Assembly (NCBI GenBank): GCA_026014735.1
Contig: JAOZHT010000003.1
Location: 1 to 64,000 of the forward strand
DNA from: Candidatus Bathyarchaeota archaeon
Lineage (GTDB): Archaea; Thermoproteota; Bathyarchaeia; Bathyarchaeales; Bathycorpusculaceae
Reading direction: 5' to 3'
Length of the DNA stretch: 64,000 nt
Shown here: positions 25,114-33,679 of the stretch, piece after piece
Numbering within the stretch: position 1 is the first letter of the stretch
Layout of the letters: each line of letters begins with the position of its first letter
Notes under the pieces: model-generated
Database searches by the model: none
Seen by the model: only the letters and a program-made list of their open reading frames with translations
Told to the model about the DNA's origin: nothing
Made by a program: the position numbers and the translations under genes

Positions 25114-25980
25114 ATGACAAAAAGTAAGAGTATAGCGTTAGTTTTAGTTGTCTTGTTGATTGTGTCGTTGGCATTCAACATCTATCAATGGAGCAACAAC
25201 GCTTCCCTCACAAAGCAAAGCAGCAAACAGGAAATGGCATCCACACTTATTCATGATGCAGCAGCAATCAACGCAGAGCTTCTGCGGCTAGACCGCCTTG
25301 TCTCTGAGGCATGCCAAAAACTATCCGCTACAGGACTAACCGGTTCCGCGGCTGAAACAGTGCTAAGCGACCTGTACACGCAGAACCCGCATATAATCGT
25401 AAACGCAGCCACGGCAGACGAAAACGACGTTTTATTGGCGGTGCAACCAAGCAACTACAGCGATATAGTGGGTCAAGACATTAAAGATCAAGAGCAGAAC
25501 GTTGAAATGCACAGAACAATGCGTCCAGCATTAAGCAACCTCATCATGCTGGTCGAGGGGTTCCCCGGCATCGTTTTGGTTTCCCCGATTTTCGACGCAA
25601 ACAACCAGTTCATCGGCTCCTTAAGCATTGTTTTCCAGCCGCAGGAGCTTATGCACCCCATCGTATCCGCCTCCGCAACTGGCACCTACTACACCATCTA
25701 CGCATTGCAGAAAAACGGCACGTTGATCTATGATGCTAACGCCAAGACAAGTGGGGAGCAGGGCAAGAATATCTTCACTGACGAGGAATATGCGGGTTAC
25801 ACGGAGCTGCAAACGTTTATTCATCAAGCTGTAGATACGCAATCGGGATATGGCACATACTCTTTCTTTGATGACCTCTCACCTTCAAGGCCATTAATTA
25901 GCAAAGAAGGATTCTGGACTACAGTGGGCATCTACAACACTGATTGGCGTTTAGTTATAGCGCAGCCACTAAACCAGTAA
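25114..25980 (+). CDS. Stand-alone Cache-like extracytoplasmic sensor protein, paralogue 1
   Basis: A 288-residue protein with one N-terminal anchor helix (residues 8-26) and a dCache/PAS-like outside domain: an initial long helix, then HIIVNAATADENDVLLAV, YSDIVGQDI, a TMRPALSNLIMLVEGFPGIVLVSPIFD strand pair, and FWTTVGIYNTDWRLVI at the end. Cache domains bind small ligands and normally precede a kinase or chemoreceptor output, yet none follows here. It is a tandem paralogue of the next gene. The role is probably ligand capture for an unlinked partner (inference). Confidence 0.7.
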   Translation: MTKSKSIALVLVVLLIVSLAFNIYQWSNNASLTKQSSKQEMASTLIHDAAAINAELLRLDRLVSEACQKLSATGLTGSAAETVLSDLYTQNPHIIVNAATADENDVLLAVQPSNYSDIVGQDIKDQEQNVEMHRTMRPALSNLIMLVEGFPGIVLVSPIFDANNQFIGSLSIVFQPQELMHPIVSASATGTYYTIYALQKNGTLIYDANAKTSGEQGKNIFTDEEYAGYTELQTFIHQAVDTQSGYGTYSFFDDLSPSRPLISKEGFWTTVGIYNTDWRLVIAQPLNQ

Positions 25981-26068
25981 CCCCTTTTCCCTTAACTTTT
26001 CTTTTCAAACCAAAATCTAACCTACATAACACTTAAACCCAAATTTCACTAAACACTAGCTGATAGAA

Positions 26069-26941
26069 ATGGAAAAGTTGAAGGCAGTAACGCTTGCCCT
26101 TGTAGCCCTCCTAATCATCTCAATAAGCGCCAACATTTACCAACTAAACACAAACCACCCGGGTGCGCAAAACAGCCCTTCCGCAGTCGCCGGGCAAGAA
26201 ATGCTCAGCCAGCTCATGCAAACCCAAAACAACATCGACATCAACCTCGCTAAACTCGACGCCGCAATGCAAGTTGCCTGCCAGCAGCTCTCAGCCACTG
26301 GACTCAGCGGAAGCCAAGCCCGAGCGGTACTTGACCAACTGGTAGCTAACGACACGCTGATCGTGAACGCCGCAACATGCGACGCAGATGACGTGCTGTT
26401 GGCGGTGGAGCCGCAGAGCTACAGCAGCATAGAAGGAGAAGACATCAGCGGTCAAGAACAGAACCTAGCGATGCATCAGACTATGCGCCCCGCTATGAGC
26501 AACATGATATCGCTGGTTGAGGGGTTCCCCGGCGTGGTTTTGTCGGCACCGATTTTTGATGCAGACCACAAATTTATGGGTTCACTTAGCATCGTTATCC
26601 AGCCCTACCTGCTCATCCGCGGCGCCATCGAATCCCTAGATGAGGCTCCAATGTATTCGATGTGGTCTATGCAGATAAACGGCACCCTCATCTACGACCC
26701 AGACCCCACCCAGCAGAGCAAAAACCTCTTCACCGACCCCCTCTACATCGAATACCCCGAGGTCCAGAGCTTCGCGCATCAGGTTGCCCAGCAACGTTGG
26801 GGACAGGGGAGCTACCAGTACTACGATAAAGACGTCTCGGACGAATCTAAGCATCTGGTAGAGAAGGAAGCGTACTGGACAACGGTGGGTGCATATGGTA
26901 CAGAGTGGCGGCTGGTTGTTTGGCGCCCCCTAAACCAATAA
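26069..26941 (+). CDS. Stand-alone Cache-like extracytoplasmic sensor protein, paralogue 2
   Basis: A 290-residue relative of the previous gene, sharing the anchor helix, LSATGLSGSQARAVLD, VNAATCDADDVLLAVEPQSYSS-type strand, MRPAMSNMISLVEGFPGVVLSAPIFD and the C-terminal YWTTVGAYGTEWRLVV. The copies differ most in the loop after the central strand (YLLIRGAI against QELMHPIV), which may reflect a different ligand. No cytoplasmic output domain is present. Confidence 0.7.
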   Translation: MEKLKAVTLALVALLIISISANIYQLNTNHPGAQNSPSAVAGQEMLSQLMQTQNNIDINLAKLDAAMQVACQQLSATGLSGSQARAVLDQLVANDTLIVNAATCDADDVLLAVEPQSYSSIEGEDISGQEQNLAMHQTMRPAMSNMISLVEGFPGVVLSAPIFDADHKFMGSLSIVIQPYLLIRGAIESLDEAPMYSMWSMQINGTLIYDPDPTQQSKNLFTDPLYIEYPEVQSFAHQVAQQRWGQGSYQYYDKDVSDESKHLVEKEAYWTTVGAYGTEWRLVVWRPLNQ

Positions 26942-26982
26942 AGCTTTTATTCAGAACCCCTCAAAATAAAACATGAGTTGCC

Positions 26983-27579
26983 ATGGCTGACTTAACTGGC
27001 TCTCTGACAAGCATCTTTGTGCTGCTGGGCACAGCCTCTTTTATGATTGTGGTTTCCCTCATCGTAACAGGCCTCAAACCCCTCAATGCACCCCTGGCGA
27101 AAAAGGCGGTGTTCACCAAAATTATCGTGGGCACTGTACTGGGGCTGCTGGCGATCTTCGGCACACTCATGGGCACCAAACTGGCCGACGGCACCATCAT
27201 AAACGTGCGTGAACTCGCCGCCATGATCGCAGGCGTCTCAGGGGGACCAGTCGGCGGAACAATCGCGGGTTTAATCGGAGGCTTACACCGCTACACCGTC
27301 GGCGGCGCAACTGCTTTGCCATGCACACTATCCACGGTTGCCATCGGAGTGACCGCAGGGTTAGTTTCAACGAGGCTGGCGGGCAAATGGTATCTGGTGA
27401 AGGGGGCTGTTTTGGGGTTAGTTTTGGAGTCTGCGGCTATGGGGCTGATTTTGGTTTTGGTGCCCTACGCACAGGCATTGTCCATACTCGAGAAAATCGC
27501 GGTTCCCATGATATCCGCCAACACCATCGGGTTGGTTTTCTGGATGTATATGGCGAATCGTTGGAAAAAGCAAAGCTAA
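26983..27579 (+). CDS. 5TMR-LYT-like membrane sensor domain, stand-alone
   Basis: A 198-residue integral membrane protein with about five to six helices. The stretch INVRELAAMIAGVSGGPVGG followed by GLIGGLHRYTVGGATALPCTLSTVAIG matches the transmembrane module of LytS/YhcK-type sensors, which normally carries a kinase or GGDEF domain behind it. None is attached here. It follows the two Cache-like proteins by 41 bases, so an assembled sensory complex is possible. Confidence 0.75.
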   Translation: MADLTGSLTSIFVLLGTASFMIVVSLIVTGLKPLNAPLAKKAVFTKIIVGTVLGLLAIFGTLMGTKLADGTIINVRELAAMIAGVSGGPVGGTIAGLIGGLHRYTVGGATALPCTLSTVAIGVTAGLVSTRLAGKWYLVKGAVLGLVLESAAMGLILVLVPYAQALSILEKIAVPMISANTIGLVFWMYMANRWKKQS

Positions 27580-27640
27580 AGCTCAAGCAGCAAAGAAAAC
27601 CAAAAGATAAAACAAACTTTAAAATGGAGATAACGGGCGA

Positions 27641-27829
27641 CTATACGACTCTTTGCCTCTGCAGAGTCTTAGTTCGCCAAGTGTAGCGGCGCATGGTTGC
27701 TTGTTCACCAAAGCCGCATGCTGCACAACGGTGATTACGTACATGGTATGCGCGTCTGCCGCAGCGTCGACACATAATGTGGACTGTTTTGCCTTGGCGT
27801 TTGCCCATCGATGGAGTGCCTTTTCCCAT
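27641..27829 (-). CDS. rpl37e: Ribosomal protein eL37 (L37e)
   Basis: A 62-residue zinc protein of the large subunit. The two zinc pairs are CRRC and CAAC, with the typical GKRQGKTVHIMCRRCG start and FGEQATMRRYTW end. It follows the LSm gene by five bases; the AGGTGAG Shine-Dalgarno lies across the LSm stop. LSm-L37e is the classical archaeal pair. Confidence 0.96.
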   Translation of the reverse strand: MGKGTPSMGKRQGKTVHIMCRRCGRRAYHVRNHRCAACGFGEQATMRRYTWRTKTLQRQRVV

Positions 27830-27834
27830 CTAAC

Positions 27835-28062
27835 TCACCTTGGCGGAGGCGAAATAAGGACTACGTTGTCTCCTCGGACGATTATTAGCCCTAACTTCTT
27901 TTGGTCTTCAACGTCAGTTGTGTCTTCTGTTTCTTCGAGAACCAGATTTAAGTGTTGGTCGAAACCCTTTAGTCTGCCTCGGAGGCTTTTCCCGCCTTTT
28001 AAGCGTACCAGCACGATTTTGCTGAGGTTTTGTTCAAGGATTTCGGTTGTCATTTCGCTCAT
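27835..28062 (-). CDS. Sm-like (LSm) RNA-binding protein
   Basis: A 75-residue archaeal Sm protein that forms heptameric rings on U-rich RNA. Sm1 is VRLKGGKSLRGRLKGFDQHLNLVLEETED and Sm2 is GLIIVRGDNVVLIS. AGAGGA lies eight bases before the ATG. Promoter sequence (TTTAAATGG) is found near 28110 on the minus strand. Confidence 0.95.
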   Translation of the reverse strand: MSEMTTEILEQNLSKIVLVRLKGGKSLRGRLKGFDQHLNLVLEETEDTTDVEDQKKLGLIIVRGDNVVLISPPPR

Positions 28063-28193
28063 ATAGGAATCCTCTTGTATCTTTATCTCTTCTATACTTG
28101 AAGTCTCCCCATTTAAACCTATCTAACCACGCCGTACAATCGGGCATCTAAGAGCAGCATACCCCCGCAGTTTTCTGCCTGATGGTAGCTTGT

Positions 28194-28202
28194 ACTTATA
28201 AG
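28194..28202 (+). promoter_or_regulatory. TATA box CTTATAAGG for the VTT-domain gene
   Basis: The box predicts initiation near 28222-28226. That places the in-frame TTG at 28214 upstream of the transcript and supports GTG 28229 or ATG 28241 as the start. Confidence 0.5.
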
Positions 28203-28240
28203 GCTGAAAAACTTTGTTTTGGGACAAGGTGACCCAAGGG

Positions 28241-28858
28241 ATGACTGCACTAATTGATTTCATAATCATATTCGCAACATCCTTTGGATTCAATTTGATT
28301 CCGTTTGCAGGCCCCTCAAACCTGCTGATTGCCTCCACAGCCGCGATAGGACTGGCAAACCCTGGCCCCGCAGCCCTATTGACAGTCGCCGTTTTGATAG
28401 CGTTAGGCGCAGCTTTGGCTAAAGGAATTCATTATCTGGTGACTTTTTTTGTCAGCGGCAAACTCAGCGAAAAACGAAGGCAGCGCCTCGATGCAGATTC
28501 CGCCAAAATCAAGCGGTGGGCGTTTCTGCTTTTGTTTGCTGCCGCCGCAAGCCCGATCCCCGATGAACCCATAGTTATTCCGCTGGGACTCATGAAGTAT
28601 AGTCCCGCGAAGTTTTTCTGCTCCTACTTCTTGGGGAAGCTTTCTATAGCGCTTGTAGGGGTGTTTTTGGGGGAGATCGCGGGTGACTTCTTGGCTAACT
28701 GGTTTAGCCCAACCGAGTCCTTTATCCTCTCCATCGTTGTGTCAATCATCCTAACCATCATCATAACCTATATCATACTAAAAGTTGATCTGGCAAAACT
28801 CGCCGAGAAATACCTGCACCGAAAACCTAAACCTCAAGCGACGCAACAAAAACCATAA
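28241..28858 (+). CDS. VTT/SNARE-associated (DedA-type) membrane protein
   Basis: An integral membrane protein of about 205 residues with the VTT-domain features: a re-entrant hydrophobic region (NLIPFAGPSNLLIASTAAIGLANPGPAALLTVAVLIALGAALA-type helix pair), the basic KLSEKRRQRLD loop, PIPDEPIVIPLG, and a KFFCSYFLGKLSIALVGVFLG helix. Bacterial relatives (DedA) flip or transport lipid carriers. A lipid-scramblase or transporter role here is inferred. The tail is Lys/Pro/Gln-rich. Confidence 0.8.
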   Translation: MTALIDFIIIFATSFGFNLIPFAGPSNLLIASTAAIGLANPGPAALLTVAVLIALGAALAKGIHYLVTFFVSGKLSEKRRQRLDADSAKIKRWAFLLLFAAAASPIPDEPIVIPLGLMKYSPAKFFCSYFLGKLSIALVGVFLGEIAGDFLANWFSPTESFILSIVVSIILTIIITYIILKVDLAKLAEKYLHRKPKPQATQQKP

Positions 28859-28892
28859 TAGCCCCCAAAGAACCCACATAGACAGAACCAAC

Positions 28893-29393
28893 ATGCCCAG
28901 ACAACGCCGATATCCCTTGAAAACCCGAGAGGCAAAACAGATCATAGAGGAAACACTGCAGAAACTCCATGTGGACCTAGAACTGCTCATGGATGGAAAA
29001 GGCAACGTGGAAGTCGCAGAGACAGAAGTAGGCCAGATTTATCTCATAGGCGGAAAACCTTTGCTGCATAAATCCGCAGACAAACTCCTGCCTACGCTGC
29101 TCTTTGGCGAATTCGCCGCTAAAGCGCCGCGTATAGTGGTAGATATGGGTGCTGTGCCCTATGTCTGCAAGGGCGCAACCGTTATGGCGCCGGGCGTCGT
29201 CCGCGTAGAGGGCGATTTTGCAGCGGGCGATTTGGTGTTGGTTGTGGATGTCAAGTTCGGGAAGGCCCTGGCGGTGGCTGAGGCGTTGGCTGATTCCGAG
29301 GCGGCGCGGCAAACTAAGAAAGGCCCTGTTGTTAAGACGCTGCATTTTGTGGGCGACAAAACTTGGGAGTACATAAAAACAATGGGTGAGTAG
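28893..29393 (+). CDS. PUA-domain RNA-binding protein (MCT-1/Tma20-like)
   Basis: A 166-residue archaeal protein with an N-terminal pre-PUA domain (RYPLKTREAKQIIEETLQ) and a C-terminal PUA fold (PRIVVDMGAVPYVCKGATVMAPGVVRVEGDFAAGDLVLVVDVKFGKALAVAEA). Relatives bind the ribosome or tRNA during initiation and recycling. I chose the ATG at 28893 because the longer upstream frame is part of the preceding gene's 3' end. Confidence 0.88.
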   Translation: MPRQRRYPLKTREAKQIIEETLQKLHVDLELLMDGKGNVEVAETEVGQIYLIGGKPLLHKSADKLLPTLLFGEFAAKAPRIVVDMGAVPYVCKGATVMAPGVVRVEGDFAAGDLVLVVDVKFGKALAVAEALADSEAARQTKKGPVVKTLHFVGDKTWEYIKTMGE

Positions 29394-29409
29394 CAGCGGA
29401 CTTGTCTGT

Positions 29410-29646
29410 CTACATCATGGAAGCCGCGGTTTGTGATGTATTGCGTTTCCTGAAATTATCGTTCGCTTGATTTGTGCGGTTGATAAGCATATCGATTTCT
29501 TTCATAGCTTCCATGCGTCCGTTGCCCTGGTCCCAGTTGTCGCTTTTGCGGTCATTCACTCGGTCAGCAATGTTATCTGCAATGCAGTCTTCAAAGCCTG
29601 CGTTCTTAAGTTCGTCTTTAAGGTCGCCTTTATCAAAGTCTTTCAA
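29410..29646 (-). CDS. Small acidic helical protein with a very strong SD
   Basis: A 78-residue charged protein of unknown family. The N-terminal half (KGDLKDELKNAGFEDCIADNIADRVNDRKSD) resembles the helical part of ATP-cone-like domains, but the match is weak. The start is TTG at 29646: a GGAGGTGAT Shine-Dalgarno, fully complementary to the 16S tail, lies five bases before it and settles the start. The plus-strand frames over this region are shadows. Confidence 0.75.
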   Translation of the reverse strand: MKDFDKGDLKDELKNAGFEDCIADNIADRVNDRKSDNWDQGNGRMEAMKEIDMLINRTNQANDNFRKRNTSQTAASMM

Positions 29647-29651
29647 ACAGT

Positions 29652-29660
29652 ATCACCTCC
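29652..29660 (-). promoter_or_regulatory. Nine-base Shine-Dalgarno, GGAGGTGAT
   Basis: It pairs with all nine of the corresponding bases in ATCACCTCC at the 16S 3' end of this window and is the longest SD that I saw here. It implies heavy translation of the 78-residue protein. Confidence 0.8.
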
Positions 29661-29719
29661 AAAAAAGCTCTGTTGGCTCGGCGTCACTAGCAGCGATTAA
29701 ATGTATTAAAAAGATGTGA

Positions 29720-30023
29720 CTACATCAAACCAGTCACAGTACTCGGCTCAATAAAGAAACAAATTATTTAGCTACCCTCCCGATGGGATGTCAGCATAAA
29801 TAATTTTTAGGCGATAAGGAAAAAACGCTATAGTGCTATTGATTGTTTGGAACAGTTGCCTAGGCACATTATTCGGCCGTTTTTCAGTCGTGGTCGGCTC
29901 CTGTTCAGTCATATTATAGAAAAAACCCCTAACATATCTATGGTATTTTAAATACCTAAACAGCCAACCCTTAAAAAATAGGAAGGGGAACTTGGAACGA
30001 GAAAGCAGGCTCTAGCAATACTA
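29720..30023. other. Promoter spacer ahead of a surface protein gene
   Basis: No gene is seen. The useful element is the near-palindrome GGTATTTTAAATACC at 29942-29956, which doubles as a TATA box for the gene at 30024. A GGAAGGGG SD-like stretch near 29981-29988 precedes a TTG (29991) that is out of frame with the following coding region. Confidence 0.45.
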
Positions 30024-31238
30024 ATGCTTATCACTTTATCTCTTACTTTTACGGTTCTCACTTCAACCACATCTGCCTATAGCTTGGGCTACATGATGAA
30101 AATAAGCTACAACATCGTTGGGGGAGGCTCACCTACAGCGCCCTCAATCAACTACATTAACCCTCAGGGGCAACAAGTTAGCCAAACTATCCCCCTCTAC
30201 CCCGATACAATAACTGTAACGGTGGGAAAAAACAAGCCTTGGTCAGTTACCCCCAATCCTTTAACTCCATCAACGGGTTCAGAGCGCTGGTATTCTGCCC
30301 AGGTCCTCTCGGGAATAGCCCCAAGTGGCGGATACACAATAAAAACCTTCAGCTTTCAGCATCAATACAAACTAACAGTCACCTCTCCCTATGATACCCC
30401 CTCGGGGACGGGATGGTATAACAGTGGCGCAACTGCCTACGCTCAACTTTCCCGGTCAACCGTATATGGCGCAAATGGAATTCGCTACCTATTCACAGAA
30501 TGGAGCGCAGATGCCACCGGCGCCCAACTTAAATCAGACCCCATCACTATGGACTCTCCCAAAACGGCAACCGCCCTCTGGAAAACCCAGTACCGGGTAA
30601 GCCTTGATGTTAACCCCGAATACTCGGGAACCACAACCCCCTCAGGTATGTATTACTATGACAGCGGAGAAACCCTGCAGGTAAGTGCCAATCCCGCCGG
30701 AAACCACTTTGTCGCATGGATTCAAACAGGCACGATAACCATTACAGCCCCCACATCACAGACGACCACAGCAATCATAAATGGACCGGGAACCCTCACA
30801 GCCAACTTTGACACGGCGACCCAAAACCCCACACACTTAACAATTCAATGCCAACCGTCACAGCTAGATCCAAATGAACCCGTAACAGTAACGGGATTGC
30901 TGACTGATTCTCATAACAGTCCGCTTCGGGGAAAAACTGTGCTCTTAACATATACTTCTACTGTCGACTCTTTAAGCTGGACATTTATCGGTCAAGTAAC
31001 TACCGCCAGCGATGGAGCCTATCTGTTTACTTGGGCACCCGATTTGCCTGTTGGCTCATACTTTGTTATGGCTCAGTTCCCCGGCGATTCCAGTTACAGG
31101 TGTAGTTCAGCGGTTGCATCAAACGGTGGCACATCAATATTTGTGGTTCCGGAATATGCGTTGGGTGCGTTTGCGGCGTTGGCTGCGTGTTTTGCAGGGT
31201 TTGTTGTATTCAAGAAACGCAGCACCCTACACCTTTGA
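30024..31238 (+). CDS. Secreted surface protein with VPEY-type C-terminal anchor
   Basis: A 404-residue exported protein with an N-terminal hydrophobic signal ending TTSAYS, three or four repeat-like beta domains (YKLTVTSPYDTPSGTGWYNSGATAYAQ; YRVSLDVNPEYSG...; a WSA/W.. pattern as in InlB-type B-repeats), one Ig-like domain (PVTVTGLLTDSHNSPLRGKTVLLTYTS) and the tail VVPEYALGAFAALAACFAGFVVFKKR. The signal peptide lacks the usual basic residues, although in-frame codons upstream read TRKQALAIL without any start codon, so the true start or a one-base error near 29991-30010 is uncertain. Confidence 0.75.
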   Translation: MLITLSLTFTVLTSTTSAYSLGYMMKISYNIVGGGSPTAPSINYINPQGQQVSQTIPLYPDTITVTVGKNKPWSVTPNPLTPSTGSERWYSAQVLSGIAPSGGYTIKTFSFQHQYKLTVTSPYDTPSGTGWYNSGATAYAQLSRSTVYGANGIRYLFTEWSADATGAQLKSDPITMDSPKTATALWKTQYRVSLDVNPEYSGTTTPSGMYYYDSGETLQVSANPAGNHFVAWIQTGTITITAPTSQTTTAIINGPGTLTANFDTATQNPTHLTIQCQPSQLDPNEPVTVTGLLTDSHNSPLRGKTVLLTYTSTVDSLSWTFIGQVTTASDGAYLFTWAPDLPVGSYFVMAQFPGDSSYRCSSAVASNGGTSIFVVPEYALGAFAALAACFAGFVVFKKRSTLHL

Positions 31239-31256
31239 TGCGCTATTTGATTTTTC

Positions 31257-32021
31257 TTAGGAATCCACGCTGATTGTGCGTTTTTTAACAAATACAATCG
31301 AGGGCGTAACCAGCAGGCTCTCAAACTTCGACTGCCTCTTAGAGGCGCCGCCTTTAGAGCCCATGGTGAAGTAGGATGCTGCCTGCTCATCCACAAGCTG
31401 CTTCACAAACCCCGCCATCCCCATACAGTGTGACGGAAAATCCTTTTTGGCTACCCCATAAACCACGCTGGGAACGGGTACGTTATGGTTCTTTGCCTTT
31501 GAATTCAGAAAAGACAGCATGCGCCACTTCAAGCTGGTTGCCTGAGGCTTCTGGGTAACGAGGGCTTTTCCATCTGGCCAATCCTCCCAGTACCCAGTGA
31601 ACCAGTCTTCAATCGCGTATAGCCCGCCGGGTTTTAAGTGGTTATCAAAAAGATGCCAGAAAGCGGTCTTGGTGAATTCTCCAATGTGTGATGCGTCGTC
31701 GATGATTATGTCAAATCCACCGGGCGCAACTTCCATTGCAACCCTTGTGAGAAATGCCGTGTTCTCCTGGTTGCCCCTGAAAAGATGCATCCGCTCAGTT
31801 GCGGCAAAGCCCTCTGGCAGCAGCAGGTCTACGCCGGTGATTGTTCCCTTGGGGAAGTAGTCGTGCCAGAGCATCAGTGATCCGCCTCTGTTGATGCCTA
31901 ATTCTAGAAGATTCACTTCCCTGTTAACGTATGGTTCCAAGATGGGGTCGTAGTAGTCTAGGTAGTGGTTTTTGATTTTGTCAGTAGGATATTGATCCAA
32001 AAAAAGCTGCGAACTTCGCAT
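31257..32021 (-). CDS. SAM-dependent O-methyltransferase (MycE/TylF-like)
   Basis: A 254-residue class I methyltransferase. NLLELGINRGGSLMLWHDYFPKGTITGVD holds motif I and the SLxxWxxYFP signature of macrolide-sugar O-methyltransferases, and IIIDDASH is the metal-binding acidic motif. It opens with TDKIKNHYLDYYDPILEPY, also typical. The likely target is a sugar or glycan hydroxyl (inference). I chose ATG 32021; the upstream extension would cross the promoter region shared with the divergent FAD gene. Confidence 0.82.
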   Translation of the reverse strand: MRSSQLFLDQYPTDKIKNHYLDYYDPILEPYVNREVNLLELGINRGGSLMLWHDYFPKGTITGVDLLLPEGFAATERMHLFRGNQENTAFLTRVAMEVAPGGFDIIIDDASHIGEFTKTAFWHLFDNHLKPGGLYAIEDWFTGYWEDWPDGKALVTQKPQATSLKWRMLSFLNSKAKNHNVPVPSVVYGVAKKDFPSHCMGMAGFVKQLVDEQAASYFTMGSKGGASKRQSKFESLLVTPSIVFVKKRTISVDS

Positions 32022-32140
32022 ATCATAAACTAATACTTTGGCGCTTAAAAAACAGGTGGTTTTTTCCCTGTCCCCAAAAATGGAGGCAGCTGCGCGCAAA
32101 AGCCTAATACTGCCAAGTGTGATTTTTTTTAGGGGTAAGT

Positions 32141-33646
32141 GTGAGCGAAAAATCCATCCTGATAATCGGCGCTGGTCTTGGCGGATTAGCCGCTGGCTGC
32201 TATGCCCAAATGAACGGCTACAAAACCAGACTCTTTGAGGCTCAGGCTAAACCCGGCGGCGTCTGCGTGTCTTGGAAACGCAAAGGCTACATTTTCGACT
32301 ACGCCGTCCATAACGTCTTCGGAGTCACCACTAACCCCGAAGTCGAAAACCTCTACACGCAGGTGTGGCGGGAACTCGGCGCCCTAAAAGACACAAAGGC
32401 GTTCAGTTTCAAGGAGTTCGTACAAGTCGAAGACGCCGACGGCAAAACCCTCAGCTTATACACCGACCTAGATAAACTTGAAACGCACCTACAGCAGCTT
32501 TCCCCCGCAGACAGCAAACTCATCGAGGAATTCGTCCACACCACCAAAAAATTCGGTGGACACGACCTCTTCGACGCCATGATGGGAGGTGCGGGGGCAA
32601 AACTCAAAATGCTTCCCCTCCTGGGCGCCCTCATGAAGTACAGCAAAATCAACATCAAAGACTACGCAGAGCAATTCACCGACCCCTTCCTACGCAAAGC
32701 CTTCCCCACCATCCAATACGACATTTTGGAGGTGCCTGTTTTGGTTCCGCTTATCTTTCTCTCAGTGCAAAGCCACGGCGACGGCGGCTGGCCCATCGGC
32801 GGCTCCAATATGCTCTCCAGCAACATCGAGCGGCGCTATCTGGAGCTAGGCGGCGAAGTCACCTACAACGCCAAAGTCAAAAAAATAATTGTCAAAGATA
32901 ACACGGCGGTTGGCGTGCAGCTTGAGGATGGCTCGGAGCATTATGCGGAGCGGGTGGTATCCAACGCTGACGGCTACTCCACCATCTATGGTTTACTCGA
33001 AGGCAAATACGTTACCCCCGCCATCGAAGCCTACTTTAAAGCTTACCCGAAAACGCAGTCGTTTGGGCTTGAGGTCTGGTACGGCGTCAACATGGAGTTA
33101 CCCAACGAGCCCCATGCAATCGTGCGTTTCCTTGAGCAGCCCCTAACTGTGGAAGGCGTATCCCATGACCGATTAGACATCGAAGTCTTCAATTTCGACC
33201 CCACGATAGCGCCAAAAGGCGAAACTGTCGTAAAAGTCGTGATGGAATCCAACTATGACTACTGGAAAGCGCTTTCCGCCGACCCCCAAGTCTACAAAAA
33301 AGAAAAGCAGAAAGTCGCTGACCAAATCGCGGCGGAGCTGGAGAAACGGTTCCCCACTTTCCAAAGCCACATAGAAGCCGTGGATGTCGCCACCCCGCTT
33401 ACGGCGGAACGCTGGACAGCGTCGTATCGCGGCTGCCAATCCTGGCCTGCGCCAAGCGGCCTCCAAAAGGAAGTCACTAAAAACGGCTTATTCAAAACCT
33501 TGCCGGGGCTCGCGAGGTTTTATGGTGTGGGGCAGTGGGCAGGCGGCACTCTTGGTTTGTCCACGGTTACTTTGATGGGCCGTGACTTGGTTAAGGGTAT
33601 CTGCAAGGAGGATGGCAGAAAATTTGAGGTGCAAACCCCGAAATAG
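32141..33646 (+). CDS. Phytoene desaturase/retinol-saturase-like FAD oxidoreductase
   Basis: A 501-residue flavoprotein. The N-terminal dinucleotide site is ILIIGAGLGGLAAGCYAQMNGYKTRLFEA, followed by KPGGVCVSW, typical of CrtI/CrtD/CrtISO and retinol saturase. The C-terminal FAD motif is FYGVGQWAGGTLGLSTVTLMGRDL. The substrate is probably a polyprenyl or carotenoid-like lipid, for example in saturating geranylgeranyl lipids, but this is not determined. The GTG start at 32141 is preceded by TTTTTTTAGGGGTAAGT. Confidence 0.85.
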   Translation: MSEKSILIIGAGLGGLAAGCYAQMNGYKTRLFEAQAKPGGVCVSWKRKGYIFDYAVHNVFGVTTNPEVENLYTQVWRELGALKDTKAFSFKEFVQVEDADGKTLSLYTDLDKLETHLQQLSPADSKLIEEFVHTTKKFGGHDLFDAMMGGAGAKLKMLPLLGALMKYSKINIKDYAEQFTDPFLRKAFPTIQYDILEVPVLVPLIFLSVQSHGDGGWPIGGSNMLSSNIERRYLELGGEVTYNAKVKKIIVKDNTAVGVQLEDGSEHYAERVVSNADGYSTIYGLLEGKYVTPAIEAYFKAYPKTQSFGLEVWYGVNMELPNEPHAIVRFLEQPLTVEGVSHDRLDIEVFNFDPTIAPKGETVVKVVMESNYDYWKALSADPQVYKKEKQKVADQIAAELEKRFPTFQSHIEAVDVATPLTAERWTASYRGCQSWPAPSGLQKEVTKNGLFKTLPGLARFYGVGQWAGGTLGLSTVTLMGRDLVKGICKEDGRKFEVQTPK

Positions 33647-33679
33647 CAGAGCATCTGCCCCTTTACGGGCGATGCATCA

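Noticed and set aside
26961-27224. 87-codon minus ORF across the 5TMR gene
   Set aside because: Shadow of the membrane protein on the plus strand.
29467-29719. Hydrophobic plus-strand ORFs opposite the 78-residue gene
   Set aside because: Shadows of the minus-strand gene, which has the nine-base SD.
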